Part shown: in pieces, positions 41,423 through 49,350 of the stretch
How positions within the stretch are numbered: position 1 is the stretch's first letter
How the letters are laid out: each line of letters opens with the position of its first letter
NCBI GenBank assembly: GCA_025463305.1
Contig: JAOBWK010000009.1
Coordinates: 1 to 49,622, forward strand
Source of the DNA: Ilumatobacteraceae bacterium
GTDB taxonomy: Bacteria; Actinomycetota; Acidimicrobiia; Acidimicrobiales; Ilumatobacteraceae
Length of the DNA stretch: 49,622 nucleotides
Reading direction: 5' to 3'
The notes under the pieces: generated by a model
What the model saw: only the letters and a program-made list of their open reading frames with translations
Told to the model about the DNA's origin: nothing
Database searches by the model: none
Program-made: the position numbers and the translations under genes

Positions 41423-42643
41423 TCAATCTACCCGTGCGCCCGCGGGCGTCAGAGCTGGGGCGACGTGCTCGTCGGCCACGGTCACAACCGGGTCGTCCAC
41501 CGGGTCCGGGGCGACCACGAGTCGGTAGACCATGAACGCGGCAAGTCCGCCGTGGCCGATGACGAGCGCCCAGAAGAAGCCGTTGACACCGACCATCGTC
41601 ATGGCCGCGGCGGCGAGGAGCGGTCCGAAGACGGCGCCGACGGAGTATGTGATCAGCAGTGCGCTGCTGGCCGCGACGACCTGGCCCTCGGGCAGCCAGT
41701 CGTGGGTGTACGCGTTGCCGAGCGCGTAGAGCGGTGTGCTGAACCCACCGACCAGGAACGCCAACGCGTACGCCGGCAGCGTGCCCGCGTCGACGACCAT
41801 CAGCACGAGGCATGCCACGACGGTGAGCGAGCAGAGCGCGACCATCACGGCGCGGCGCGACATCCGGTCACCGATCGCGCCGATGGGCATCTGCAGCACC
41901 ACGGCACCGGCGGTGATGGCGCCGACGAAGATGCCGACGTGCGCGGCGTTCAACCCAGCGCGGGCGGCGTAGACGCTGGCCATCGTCAGCAGGCAACCTT
42001 GGGTGAGCCCGACGAGGAGGTAGCCGATGACGCCGGACGGTACAGCCCTGGCGACGTCGCCGAGCGACATCATCCCCGAGCGGCTGTGGCGCACACCCGC
42101 ACCGTTGGTGACGACGAGCAGCGGTGTCCAGGCCAGGCTCATGATCGCGCCGGCGACGGCGAACGACGTCCACGACGACGGATCGGTGAGCGGCAGCACG
42201 GCTTGGCCGGCGACGAGGCCCGCCGCGACGACGGCGACGTAGAGGCCCATCACCTGGCCGCGCACCTCGTTGTGGGCGAGGTCGTTGAGCCACGTCTCGA
42301 CGACGAGGTACACGCCGGCGAGGCAGAACCCGGTGACGAAGCGCAGGCCGACCCAGGCGAGTGGGTTGACGGCGAGGCCGTAGCCGAAGGCGCTGAGGCC
42401 CATCACGATGGTGGCAGCGGCGTACATCCGCCGCCGCGAGAGCACCTCGAGCAGCCGGTTCATCGCGGGCATCCCGGCGACGAAGCCCACGTAGTACATC
42501 GCCATCGTGAGGCCCATCGCGCCGGCGCTGATGCCGTCGCGCTCGGCGCGCACGCCCATCAACGATCCGAGCAGGCCGCCGCCCATGAGCGTGGTGCCGA
42601 CGCTGACCGTGATCAGGACCACTGCGTAGCGGGTGCGTGGCAT
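41423..42643 (-). CDS. MFS transporter
   Basis: 406-aa major facilitator with about 12 hydrophobic segments. It starts at 42643 (MPRTRYAVVLITVSVGTTLM). Typical MFS loops are visible: MPAMNRLLEVLSRRRMYAAA between segments 2 and 3, and QMPIGAIGDRMSRRAVMVAL between 8 and 9. The architecture resembles the YcaD/sugar-phosphate-like MFS group, with no motif that gives the substrate. It is co-transcribed with the IclR regulator and divergent from the corrinoid methyltransferase operon, so it may import the methylated substrate or export the demethylated product (inference). Confidence 0.9.
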   Translation of the reverse strand: MPRTRYAVVLITVSVGTTLMGGGLLGSLMGVRAERDGISAGAMGLTMAMYYVGFVAGMPAMNRLLEVLSRRRMYAAATIVMGLSAFGYGLAVNPLAWVGLRFVTGFCLAGVYLVVETWLNDLAHNEVRGQVMGLYVAVVAAGLVAGQAVLPLTDPSSWTSFAVAGAIMSLAWTPLLVVTNGAGVRHSRSGMMSLGDVARAVPSGVIGYLLVGLTQGCLLTMASVYAARAGLNAAHVGIFVGAITAGAVVLQMPIGAIGDRMSRRAVMVALCSLTVVACLVLMVVDAGTLPAYALAFLVGGFSTPLYALGNAYTHDWLPEGQVVAASSALLITYSVGAVFGPLLAAAAMTMVGVNGFFWALVIGHGGLAAFMVYRLVVAPDPVDDPVVTVADEHVAPALTPAGARVD

Positions 42644-42738
42644 GTCGAGATGCCTTTCAGGGCGTCGGATCGGGCAGACTGGAGGTGTCGTGGACCCCCG
42701 GCGACGCACCGTCAACCGGCTGGCGATGGATCAGCCAA

Positions 42739-42766
42739 TTGACCAGGTCGTCTTCCACGATAGAGT
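42739..42766 (+). promoter_or_regulatory. Candidate promoter of the corrinoid methyltransferase operon
   Basis: TTGACC (42739-42744) and TAGAGT (42761-42766) with a 16-bp spacer resemble -35/-10 boxes. They lie about 50 bp before the corrinoid-protein ATG. The -10 element overlaps the left arm of inverted repeat A, a layout suited to repression. Confidence 0.45.
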
Positions 42767-42784
42767 ATCTTCTCGTATCGTGGA
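42754..42784. promoter_or_regulatory. Operator candidate A, MFS-IclR/corrinoid operon divergent region
   Basis: A perfect 9-bp inverted repeat, TCCACGATA (42754-42762) and TATCGTGGA (42776-42784), separated by 13 bp. The centre-to-centre distance is 22 bp, two helical turns, which suits a dimer pair. Its arm sequence and spacing recur at 38582-38612. It lies in the 171-bp gap between genes starting at 42643 (-) and 42815 (+). Confidence 0.6.
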
Positions 42785-42814
42785 TTCCGCGTACCGTCCA
42801 AAGGGAGAACATGC

Positions 42815-43525
42815 ATGGCCGATGACGACATCGTCCTCGAGGACTTGAACGACGAAGATCTCGTCGCCCAGATGCACGACGACCTGTACGACGGCATGGC
42901 GGAGGAGATCCGCGAGGGCACGAACATCCTGCTCGGCCGCGGGTGGGGCCCGGACCGCGTGCTCAACGACGCGCTGGTCGAGGGCATGCGCATCGTCGGC
43001 ATCGACTTCCGCGACGGCATCCTCTTCGTGCCCGAGGTGCTCCTCGCCGCGAACGCGATGAAGGGCGGGATGGAGATCCTCCGTCCGCTGCTCGCCGAGA
43101 CCGGCGCCGAGCCGATCGGCAAGGTCGTGATCGGCACCGTCAAGGGCGACATCCACGACATCGGCAAGAACCTCGTCGCGATGATGCTCGAGGGCGCCGG
43201 GTTCGAGGTCATCGACCTCGGCATCAACACCGACGCCGCCAAGTTCCTGGCCGCGCTGGACGAGCACAAGCCCGACATCCTCGGGATGTCCGCGCTGCTC
43301 ACCACCACCATGCCGTACATGAAGGTGGTCATCGACACGCTCAAGGAGCAAGGTCGCCGCGACGACCAGATCGTGCTCGTCGGCGGCGCGCCGCTGAACG
43401 AGGAGTTCGGCACCGCGATCGGCGCCGATGCCTACTGCCGCGACGCCGCCGTCGCCGCCGAGACCGCGAAGTCGCTCGTGCAGGCCCGGCGCGCCCAGAT
43501 CCGCGCCGACGCGCTCACCGCCTGA
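42815..43525 (+). CDS. Cognate corrinoid protein of a methyltransferase system
   Basis: 236-aa B12-binding protein of the MtbC/MttC/MtgC type. Residues 1-90 form the helical cap domain (EGTNILLGRGWGPDRVLNDA, LFVPEVLLAANAMKGGMEIL). The Rossmann-like domain follows with TVKGDIHDIGKNLVAMMLEG, giving the DxHxxG corrinoid ligand set Asp112-His114-Gly117, then DILGMSALLTTTMPYMKVVI and VLVGGAPLNEEF. It carries the methyl group between the MttB-like and methyl-THF methyltransferases. ATG at 42815, AAAGGGAGAA upstream. It is first in the six-gene operon. Confidence 0.95.
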   Translation: MADDDIVLEDLNDEDLVAQMHDDLYDGMAEEIREGTNILLGRGWGPDRVLNDALVEGMRIVGIDFRDGILFVPEVLLAANAMKGGMEILRPLLAETGAEPIGKVVIGTVKGDIHDIGKNLVAMMLEGAGFEVIDLGINTDAAKFLAALDEHKPDILGMSALLTTTMPYMKVVIDTLKEQGRRDDQIVLVGGAPLNEEFGTAIGADAYCRDAAVAAETAKSLVQARRAQIRADALTA

Positions 43526-43532
43526 GGCTCCG

Positions 43533-44183
43533 TTGCCCAGCTCCACCCGTCCGCTCGTCATCGCCTGCGGCGCGTTGGCCGGCGATCTGCGCGCGATCCT
43601 GCGCGCCGACGGGCTCGCTGACGCCGTCGAGGTCGCGTACCTCCCGGCCAACCTGCACATGACGCCGCAGTCCATCGTCGGCGAGCTGCGGCCGCTCGTG
43701 CATGCCGCGGTCGCCGCCGAACGCCCGGTGTTCGTCGGCTACGCCGACTGCGGCACCGGCGGACAGCTCGACGCGATGCTCGAATCGTTCCCCGGCGTCG
43801 ACCGCCTCCCGGGCGCGCACTGCTACGAGCTCTTCGCCGGCGCGGCCGAGTTCGCGGCGATGCAGGACGCCGAACTGGGCACCTTCTACCTCACCGACTT
43901 CCTGGCCAAGCACTTCGACGCACTCGTCTGGGGTGGTCTCGGGCTCGAGCAGCATCCCGAGCTGCGCCACCTGTACTTCGCCAACTACACGCGGGTCGTG
44001 CTGCTGGCCCAGGGCGACGATCCCGCCGTCACGGCTCGCGCCGAAGCCGCAGCCGCGCGCCTCGGCCTCGCGTTCGAGCGCCGTCTGGTCGGCCGCTCCG
44101 GCCTGGCCGAATCCGTCACGGGTGCGCTGACGATCCGCACCGCCGCGCAGCCAGCAGCTGACCTCCACCGGGTCGCGGTCTGA
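43533..44183 (+). CDS. DUF1638 domain-containing protein
   Basis: 216-aa DUF1638 protein; TTG start at 43533 with GAGG 5 bp before it (the GA of the preceding TGA stop is shared). Domain features are LVIACGALAGDLRAILRADG, PVFVGYADCGTGGQLDAML, GAHCYELFAGAAEFAAMQDA, and LGTFYLTDFLAKHFDALVWG then HLYFANYTRVVLLAQ. Three cysteines (12, 73, 97), the last beside His96, lie in the most conserved-looking segments, so a metal or thiolate site is plausible. The family recurs in corrinoid methyltransferase operons, but its function is unknown to me. Here it is the second gene, 7 bp after the corrinoid protein. Confidence 0.9.
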   Translation: MPSSTRPLVIACGALAGDLRAILRADGLADAVEVAYLPANLHMTPQSIVGELRPLVHAAVAAERPVFVGYADCGTGGQLDAMLESFPGVDRLPGAHCYELFAGAAEFAAMQDAELGTFYLTDFLAKHFDALVWGGLGLEQHPELRHLYFANYTRVVLLAQGDDPAVTARAEAAAARLGLAFERRLVGRSGLAESVTGALTIRTAAQPAADLHRVAV

Positions 44184-44533
44184 TGGCCCGCCGCGGCAAC
44201 GCCAACGAGATCGTCGTCATCTCCTGGCGCGACATCCCGGCCCAGATCAACGGCGGCTCCGGCGAGAACCGGCGCCAGCAGATCCTGCCGCAGCGCTTCC
44301 AGGCGGCCATCGACCGCGCCGCGATGAAGGCCGGCAAGAAGACGTCGGGCGAGTACGTCGCCGAATGGCGGCGCACCTCCGTCGCGCTGCCGGCCACGTT
44401 CGACGGCGACATCGAGGCTGCCGTCATCGCTCATGCCGAGCAGCTCGAGGCCGAGTTCCCGGTCGAGCGGCTCAAGCGGTGGATCGACACCGGCGGCTGG
44501 GATCCCGACCGCCCCGAAGACGAACGAACCTGA
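44183..44533 (+). CDS. PF13769-type 'virulence factor' protein
   Basis: 116-aa soluble protein matching the small family misleadingly called virulence factor (PF13769). Features are NEIVVISWRDIPAQINGGSG near the start, ILPQRFQAAIDRAAMKAG, SGEYVAEWRRTSVALP, and a C-terminal helix ERLKRWIDTGGWDPDRP. Start overlaps the DUF1638 stop by 1 bp (TGATG). No catalytic motif is obvious. Its consistent position in MttB/corrinoid operons, between DUF1638 and the methyl-THF methyltransferase, suggests a structural or regulatory part of the system rather than virulence (inference). Confidence 0.88.
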   Translation: MARRGNANEIVVISWRDIPAQINGGSGENRRQQILPQRFQAAIDRAAMKAGKKTSGEYVAEWRRTSVALPATFDGDIEAAVIAHAEQLEAEFPVERLKRWIDTGGWDPDRPEDERT

Positions 44534-44546
44534 AGAACGGACTGAC

Positions 44547-45473
44547 ATGACTGACACCATCCTGAGCTCGGCGACCCGCGAGGTCGTGATCGGCTGGGGC
44601 CGTCCCTTCGTGATGATCGGCGAGAAGATCAACCCGACCGGGCGCAAGCTGCTGGCCGAGGAGATGAAGGCCGGCAACTACAGCCGCGTCGAGAAGGACG
44701 CGCTCGATCAGGTCGCCGCCGGCGCGCAGATGCTCGACGTCAACGCCGGCATCCCGCTCGCCGACGAGCCGGCGATGCTGGCCCACGCGATCCAGCTCGT
44801 GCAGTCGATCACCGACGTGCCGCTGTCGATCGACTCCTCGATCATCGCCGCGCTCGAGGCCGGGCTCGCCGTCTACCAGGGCAAGCCGCTGGTCAACTCC
44901 GTCACCGGTGAGGAAGAGGTGCTCGAGCGGGTCCTGCCGCTGATCGCCAAGTACGGCGCCGCGGTCGTCGCGATCTCGAACGACGAGACGGGCATCTCCG
45001 AGGATCCCGACGTGCGCTTCGAGGTCGCCAAGCGCATCGTCAACCGCGCCGCCGACTACGGCATCCCGGCCAGCGACGTCGTCGTCGATCCACTCGTCAT
45101 GCCGATCGGCGCGATGGCCACGGCCGGGTTGCAGGTCTTCTCGCTCGTGCGCCGGCTGCACGAGGAGCTCCACGTCAACACCACGTGCGGCGCCTCGAAC
45201 GTCAGCTTCGGCCTGCCCAACCGACACGTCATCAGCGGCACGTTCCTGGCGATGGCGATGAGCCACGGGATGACCTCGGCGATCACCAACCCGATGCACG
45301 CCGACGTCAAGAGCGCGATCATGGCCGGCAACGTCCTGTGCTCCAACGATGCCAACTGCGCGTCGTGGATCCAGGCCAACCGCGATCCCGGCAACGTCCA
45401 AGAGGGTGAGGCATCGGGTCGTCGTGGCGGTCGCCGCGCACGTGTCGCGGAGGCCGGGAGCGCACCGGCCTGA
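44547..45473 (+). CDS. Methyltetrahydrofolate:corrinoid methyltransferase
   Basis: 308-aa pterin-binding TIM-barrel enzyme of the AcsE/MtgA/MtvA type, starting at 44547. Pterin-site motifs are VMIGEKINPTGRKLLAEEMK, GAQMLDVNAGIPLADEPAML, VPLSIDSSIIAALEAGLAVY, KPLVNSVTGEEEVLERVLPL and AAVVAISNDETGISEDPDVR. It transfers methyl from the methyl-corrinoid protein to THF (reversible). The C-terminal tail EGEASGRRGGRRARVAEAGS is basic, extends past the barrel, and resembles tails on two other proteins of this operon. It follows PF13769 by 13 bp. Confidence 0.93.
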   Translation: MTDTILSSATREVVIGWGRPFVMIGEKINPTGRKLLAEEMKAGNYSRVEKDALDQVAAGAQMLDVNAGIPLADEPAMLAHAIQLVQSITDVPLSIDSSIIAALEAGLAVYQGKPLVNSVTGEEEVLERVLPLIAKYGAAVVAISNDETGISEDPDVRFEVAKRIVNRAADYGIPASDVVVDPLVMPIGAMATAGLQVFSLVRRLHEELHVNTTCGASNVSFGLPNRHVISGTFLAMAMSHGMTSAITNPMHADVKSAIMAGNVLCSNDANCASWIQANRDPGNVQEGEASGRRGGRRARVAEAGSAPA

Positions 45474-45488
45474 GGGCCGGGTCAGCTG

Positions 45489-47537
45489 ATGCCAACGGTC
45501 GTCTTCACCCCATCCGGTCGCCGCGGCGAGGTGGCCGCCGGCAGCACGGTGCTCGATGCCGCGCGCACGCTCGGGGTGGATCTCGACTCGGTCTGCGGTG
45601 GGCGCGCGATCTGCGGCCGCTGCCAGGTCGTGCCGACGTTCGGTGAGTTCTCCAAGCACGGCGTCACCAGCACGCCCGAGCACCTCACGCCGGTCGGACC
45701 CACCGAGGAGGCCTACCACGGGCGACGCGCGATCGAGCCCGGCGGACGCCTCGGCTGCACCGCGAAGATCCTCGGTGACGTGCTGGTCGACGTGCCGGCC
45801 GCGAGCCAGATGCACCGCCCGGTCATCCGCAAGACCGTCGACCTCACCGGGCTGATCATCGACCCCATCGTGCACCCGTACTACGTCGAGGTGGTGGCCA
45901 ACGACCTCGGTGGCGATCGCAGCGACCTGCGGTTGCTCACCGACGCGCTCACCGAGCAGTGGGGCCTGCCGACGCTCACGATCACGCCGAACGCACTTCG
46001 CCGGCTGCAGCCCGCGCTGAACCACGAGGGCCGCGACGTCACGGTCGCGGTGCACGGCGGTGCCGACGGGCAGCGGGTCATCACGGGCGTGTGGCCGGGG
46101 TTCTTCGACGAGCTCTACGGGGTGGCGATCGACGTCGGCTCCACCACCGTCGCCGGCCACCTGTGCGACATCGCCAGCGGCGAGATCCTCGCGTCGGCCG
46201 GGCTGATGAACCCGCAGATCCGCTTCGGCGAGGACCTGATGAGCCGGGTCTCGTACGTGATGATGAACCCGGGTGGCGAGGTCGAGCTGACGGCGGCGAT
46301 CCGCGGCGCGCTCAACGACCTGATCCACGAGCTGTGCGAGCTGGCGTCGAAGGATCGTCTCGGCCAGGGCAACGCGTCCCCGATCCGCCAGTCGGAGATC
46401 TCCGACATCGTGCTGGTCGGCAACCCGATCATGCACCACCTCATCCTCGGCATCGATCCGACGCCGCTCGGCGGCGCACCGTTCCCGCTCGCCACCGACC
46501 TGCCGTTCGACTCCGCGGCCACCGACATCGGCCTCGCCTGTCCGCTCGCCACGCTGCACATGCTGCCGTGCATCGCCGGCCACGTCGGCGCCGACACCGC
46601 GGGCGCGGTGCTCGCCGTCGGCCCGCACCGCGGCGACGAGATGGTGCTGCTGATCGATGTCGGCACCAACGCCGAGCTCGTGCTGGGCAACCGCCACGGC
46701 CTCGCCGCGGCATCGAGCCCCACCGGTCCGGCGTTCGAGGGCGCGCAGATCTCCGGCGGCCAGCGGGCCACGGCCGGCGCGATCGAGCGGGTGCGCATCG
46801 ACCGCGACACGTTCGAGCCCGTCCTGAAGATCATCGGCTCCGACGTGTGGAGCAACGAGCCCGGCTTCGCCGAGTCGCTGCCCGAGGTGGGCATCACCGG
46901 CATCTGTGGCTCGGGCATCATCGAGGTCGTCGCCGAGCTGTTCCTCGCCGGCATCATCGACACCGACGGCACGATCAAGGGTGAGTACGCCGAGCGCACC
47001 GACCGCATCGTCGGTGATGGCCGCACGTTCTCGTACGTGCTGCAACGCGCGAGCGAGCGCTCCGGCAGCGCGCCGGAGCTGCGCATCGCCCAGAACGACG
47101 TGCGTGCGATCCAGCTCGCCAAGGGCGCCCTGTACGCCGGCGCGCGGCTGCTGATGGACCGCGCCGGGCTCGAGTCGGTCGACACCGTGAAGCTCGCCGG
47201 AGCGTTCGGCAGCCACATCGATCCCGTCTACGCGCTGGTGCTGGGGATGATCCCCGACTGCGAGCCGTCGAAGGTGGTGTCCGTCGGCAACGCCGCCGGG
47301 TCGGGCGCCGTGCGCGCCCTGCTGTCGCTGGCCGACCGCCGTGAGATCGCCGACGTCGCGCGCACCATCACCAAGGTCGAGACCGCGATCGAGCCTCGCT
47401 TCCAGGAGCACTTCGTCCAGGCGATGGGCATCCCGCACACCACCGACCCGTATGCCCGCCTGGGCGCCGTGGTCGCACTGCCGGCCCGCAGCGAATCGAC
47501 CGGGCCAACACGCACTCGTCGCCGGGCCCGCGCCTGA
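45489..47537 (+). CDS. RACo-like corrinoid activation protein (2Fe-2S + ASKHA ATPase)
   Basis: 682-aa reductive activator of corrinoid proteins, which uses ATP and a low-potential Fe-S cluster to return Co(II) to Co(I). The N-terminal plant-type [2Fe-2S] domain has CX5CX2C ligands Cys36, Cys42, Cys45 (CGGRAICGRC) and Cys90 (GGRLGC). A linker is followed by the ASKHA domain: LYGVAIDVGSTTVAGHLCD at about 208-226, VLVGNPIMHHLILGID, and VLLIDVGTNAELVLGNRHGL at about 385-404, then a GICGSGIIEVVAELFLAGII segment. The C-terminal tail is basic (RTRRRARA). It follows the methyl-THF methyltransferase by 15 bp. Confidence 0.93.
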   Translation: MPTVVFTPSGRRGEVAAGSTVLDAARTLGVDLDSVCGGRAICGRCQVVPTFGEFSKHGVTSTPEHLTPVGPTEEAYHGRRAIEPGGRLGCTAKILGDVLVDVPAASQMHRPVIRKTVDLTGLIIDPIVHPYYVEVVANDLGGDRSDLRLLTDALTEQWGLPTLTITPNALRRLQPALNHEGRDVTVAVHGGADGQRVITGVWPGFFDELYGVAIDVGSTTVAGHLCDIASGEILASAGLMNPQIRFGEDLMSRVSYVMMNPGGEVELTAAIRGALNDLIHELCELASKDRLGQGNASPIRQSEISDIVLVGNPIMHHLILGIDPTPLGGAPFPLATDLPFDSAATDIGLACPLATLHMLPCIAGHVGADTAGAVLAVGPHRGDEMVLLIDVGTNAELVLGNRHGLAAASSPTGPAFEGAQISGGQRATAGAIERVRIDRDTFEPVLKIIGSDVWSNEPGFAESLPEVGITGICGSGIIEVVAELFLAGIIDTDGTIKGEYAERTDRIVGDGRTFSYVLQRASERSGSAPELRIAQNDVRAIQLAKGALYAGARLLMDRAGLESVDTVKLAGAFGSHIDPVYALVLGMIPDCEPSKVVSVGNAAGSGAVRALLSLADRREIADVARTITKVETAIEPRFQEHFVQAMGIPHTTDPYARLGAVVALPARSESTGPTRTRRRARA

Positions 47538-47562
47538 TGCGACCGTCCACACGGGGGAACCG

Positions 47563-49158
47563 ATGACCGAAACAGCAGACACAGCGCTCGAGCCAGCGAT
47601 GGACCCGGCAACCGAGCCGGCAGCCGCTCCGGCGGGTCGCCGTAGCGGCGGCGGCCGCGCCGGTCGTCAGGCCGCCCGCGCCTCGAGCCAGGCCGAGTCC
47701 GTGCCCTACATCACCCGCACACTGGCACCGTTCGAGGTGCTCGACGACGACGCGATCGCGCAGATCGAGCGCAACGCCGACACCATCCTCGAGCAGAGCG
47801 GGATGTGGATCCGCGACTACCCGCGGGCCATCGAGCTGTTCGTCGCGGCCGGCGCCACCGCCGACGGCGAGCGGGTGCGGTTCCCGGCAGGCATGTGCCG
47901 CAGCATCATCCAGGCCAGCGCGCCACGGCAGTACACCCAGCACGGCCGCAACCCCGCCCGCAACGTCGAGATCGGGGGGATGAACACGGTGTTCGCCCCG
48001 AACTACGGCTCGCCGTTCGTGCGCGACCTCGACGGTGGGCGCCGCTACGCGACGCTGGCCGACTTCCAGAACATCGTCAAGCTGGCGTACTCGTCGCCGT
48101 ACATCCACCACAGCGGTGGCACGGTCTGCGAGCCCGTCGACATCCCCGTCAACAAGCGCCACCTCGACATGGTGTACTCGCACCTCAAGTACAGCGACAA
48201 GCCGTTCATGGGATCGGTCACCGCGATGAGCCGGGCCCAGGACAGCGTCGATCTCGCCCGGATCGGCTTCGGTGGCGACCTGCAGGACCGCACCGTGATG
48301 ACCAGCCTGATCAACGCGTCGTCACCGCTGGTGTGGGACGAGACGATGCTCGGCGCGGCCGATGTCTATGCCGCGAACAACCAGGCCTGCATCTTCACCC
48401 CGTTCATCCTCGCCGGGGCGATGGCGCCGGTGACGGTTGCCGGGGTCTGCGCGCAGAGCCTGGCCGAGGCGATGGTCGGCATGACGTTCGCGCAACTGGT
48501 GCGCCCGGGCGCGCCGGTGATCCTCGGTTCCTTCGCGTCGTCGATGTCGATGCAGACGGGAGCACCCACGTTCGGCACACCCGAGCCGGCGCTCGTGCTC
48601 TACGTGATGTCGCACCTCGCGCGGCGGATGGGCGTGCCGTTCCGCTCCGGCGGCGGGTTGTGCGCGTCGAAGGTGGCCGACGCGCAGGCCGCGTACGAGT
48701 CGGCGAACACGATGCAGCCGACGATCCTCGGCGGCGTCAACTTCGTGCTCCACGCCGCGGGCTGGCTGGAAGGCGGCCTGACGTTCGGTTACGAGAAGTT
48801 CATGCTCGACGTCGATCAGCTCGGCGCGTGGCACACGTTCGTCAAGGGCGTCGACATGAGCCCGAACGGGCAGGCCGTCGATGCCATCGTCGGCAACGAG
48901 CCGGGCATGCACTACCTCGGCACCGCGCACACCCTGGCCAACTTCGAGACCGCCTTCTACCGCAGCAACACGGCCGACAACAACAGCTACGAGCAGTGGC
49001 TGGAGGAAGGCTCCACCGACGCCGACCAGCGCGCCAACAAGCTGTACAAGAAGACCCTGGCCGACTACGAGCCCCCTGCGCTCGACGATGCGCTCGATGC
49101 CGAGCTGCGGGAATTCATCGCCCGCCGCAAGGCGGAGATGCCCGACGAACTCGGCTGA
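47563..49158 (+). CDS. MttB-family (non-pyrrolysine) quaternary amine methyltransferase
   Basis: 531-aa trimethylamine-methyltransferase-family protein. The start at 47563 has GGGGGAAC just upstream. Family features are RTLAPFEVLDDDAIAQIERN, YGSPFVRDLDGGRRYATLAD, PYIHHSGGTVCEPVDIPVNK, TPFILAGAMAPVTVAGVCAQ, PGAPVILGSFASSMSMQTGA and HLARRMGVPFRSGGGLCASK. No TAG interrupts the frame, so it lacks pyrrolysine and belongs with MtgB-type enzymes acting on quaternary amines such as glycine betaine. Substrate is inferred from the betaine transporter, the GMC protein and the flavoprotein next door; proline betaine, carnitine or others remain possible. A basic Gly/Arg-rich extension (about residues 25-45) precedes the domain. 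Confidence 0.93.
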   Translation: MTETADTALEPAMDPATEPAAAPAGRRSGGGRAGRQAARASSQAESVPYITRTLAPFEVLDDDAIAQIERNADTILEQSGMWIRDYPRAIELFVAAGATADGERVRFPAGMCRSIIQASAPRQYTQHGRNPARNVEIGGMNTVFAPNYGSPFVRDLDGGRRYATLADFQNIVKLAYSSPYIHHSGGTVCEPVDIPVNKRHLDMVYSHLKYSDKPFMGSVTAMSRAQDSVDLARIGFGGDLQDRTVMTSLINASSPLVWDETMLGAADVYAANNQACIFTPFILAGAMAPVTVAGVCAQSLAEAMVGMTFAQLVRPGAPVILGSFASSMSMQTGAPTFGTPEPALVLYVMSHLARRMGVPFRSGGGLCASKVADAQAAYESANTMQPTILGGVNFVLHAAGWLEGGLTFGYEKFMLDVDQLGAWHTFVKGVDMSPNGQAVDAIVGNEPGMHYLGTAHTLANFETAFYRSNTADNNSYEQWLEEGSTDADQRANKLYKKTLADYEPPALDDALDAELREFIARRKAEMPDELG

Positions 49159-49195
49159 GCCGACTTTGCCCCACCCGAGCCACCTTCCCGCCCCT

Positions 49196-49247
49196 CGTTC
49201 ATGTCACCACACATCATCGACTTCGATGATGTGTGGTGACATGAACG
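49196..49247 (+). terminator. 25-bp perfect palindrome after the MttB gene
   Basis: Arms 49196-49220 and 49223-49247 are exactly complementary over 25 bp and separated by only 2 bp (CT); the arm contains CATGTCACCACACATCATCG. It starts 37 bp after the MttB stop and could be a very stable terminator, a processed RNA end, or a protein-binding palindrome. Its GC content is clearly lower than in surrounding coding DNA. Confidence 0.7.
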
Positions 49248-49300
49248 GAGAGAACGCGCTTTTCCCCGTGCACGCCGCGATCATCTACACTTACCACCAT

Positions 49301-49315
49301 GCGGGATCATCCCGC
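49301..49315. promoter_or_regulatory. Small palindrome before the flavoprotein gene
   Basis: GCGGGATCATCCCGC (49301-49315) is a perfect 7-bp inverted repeat around a central C, about 36 bp before the GTG start. It directly follows TTACCACCAT (49291-49300), a 10-mer also present at the left arm of operator candidate B. The 192-bp gap 49159-49350 otherwise holds only the longer palindrome. Confidence 0.4.
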
Positions 49316-49350
49316 AGAACGGTTCCACCCCGACGAGAGGACCATCTCAC

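Noticed and set aside
44472..47582. A 1036-codon open frame on the minus strand opposite the RACo-like and methyltransferase genes.
   Set aside because: Translation is compositionally biased without domains, and the plus-strand genes have strong motif support and ribosome-binding sites.
47563..49158. Pyrrolysine-containing trimethylamine methyltransferase.
   Set aside because: The reading frame has no in-frame TAG, and no pylTSBCD genes are in the window; it is a non-Pyl family member.
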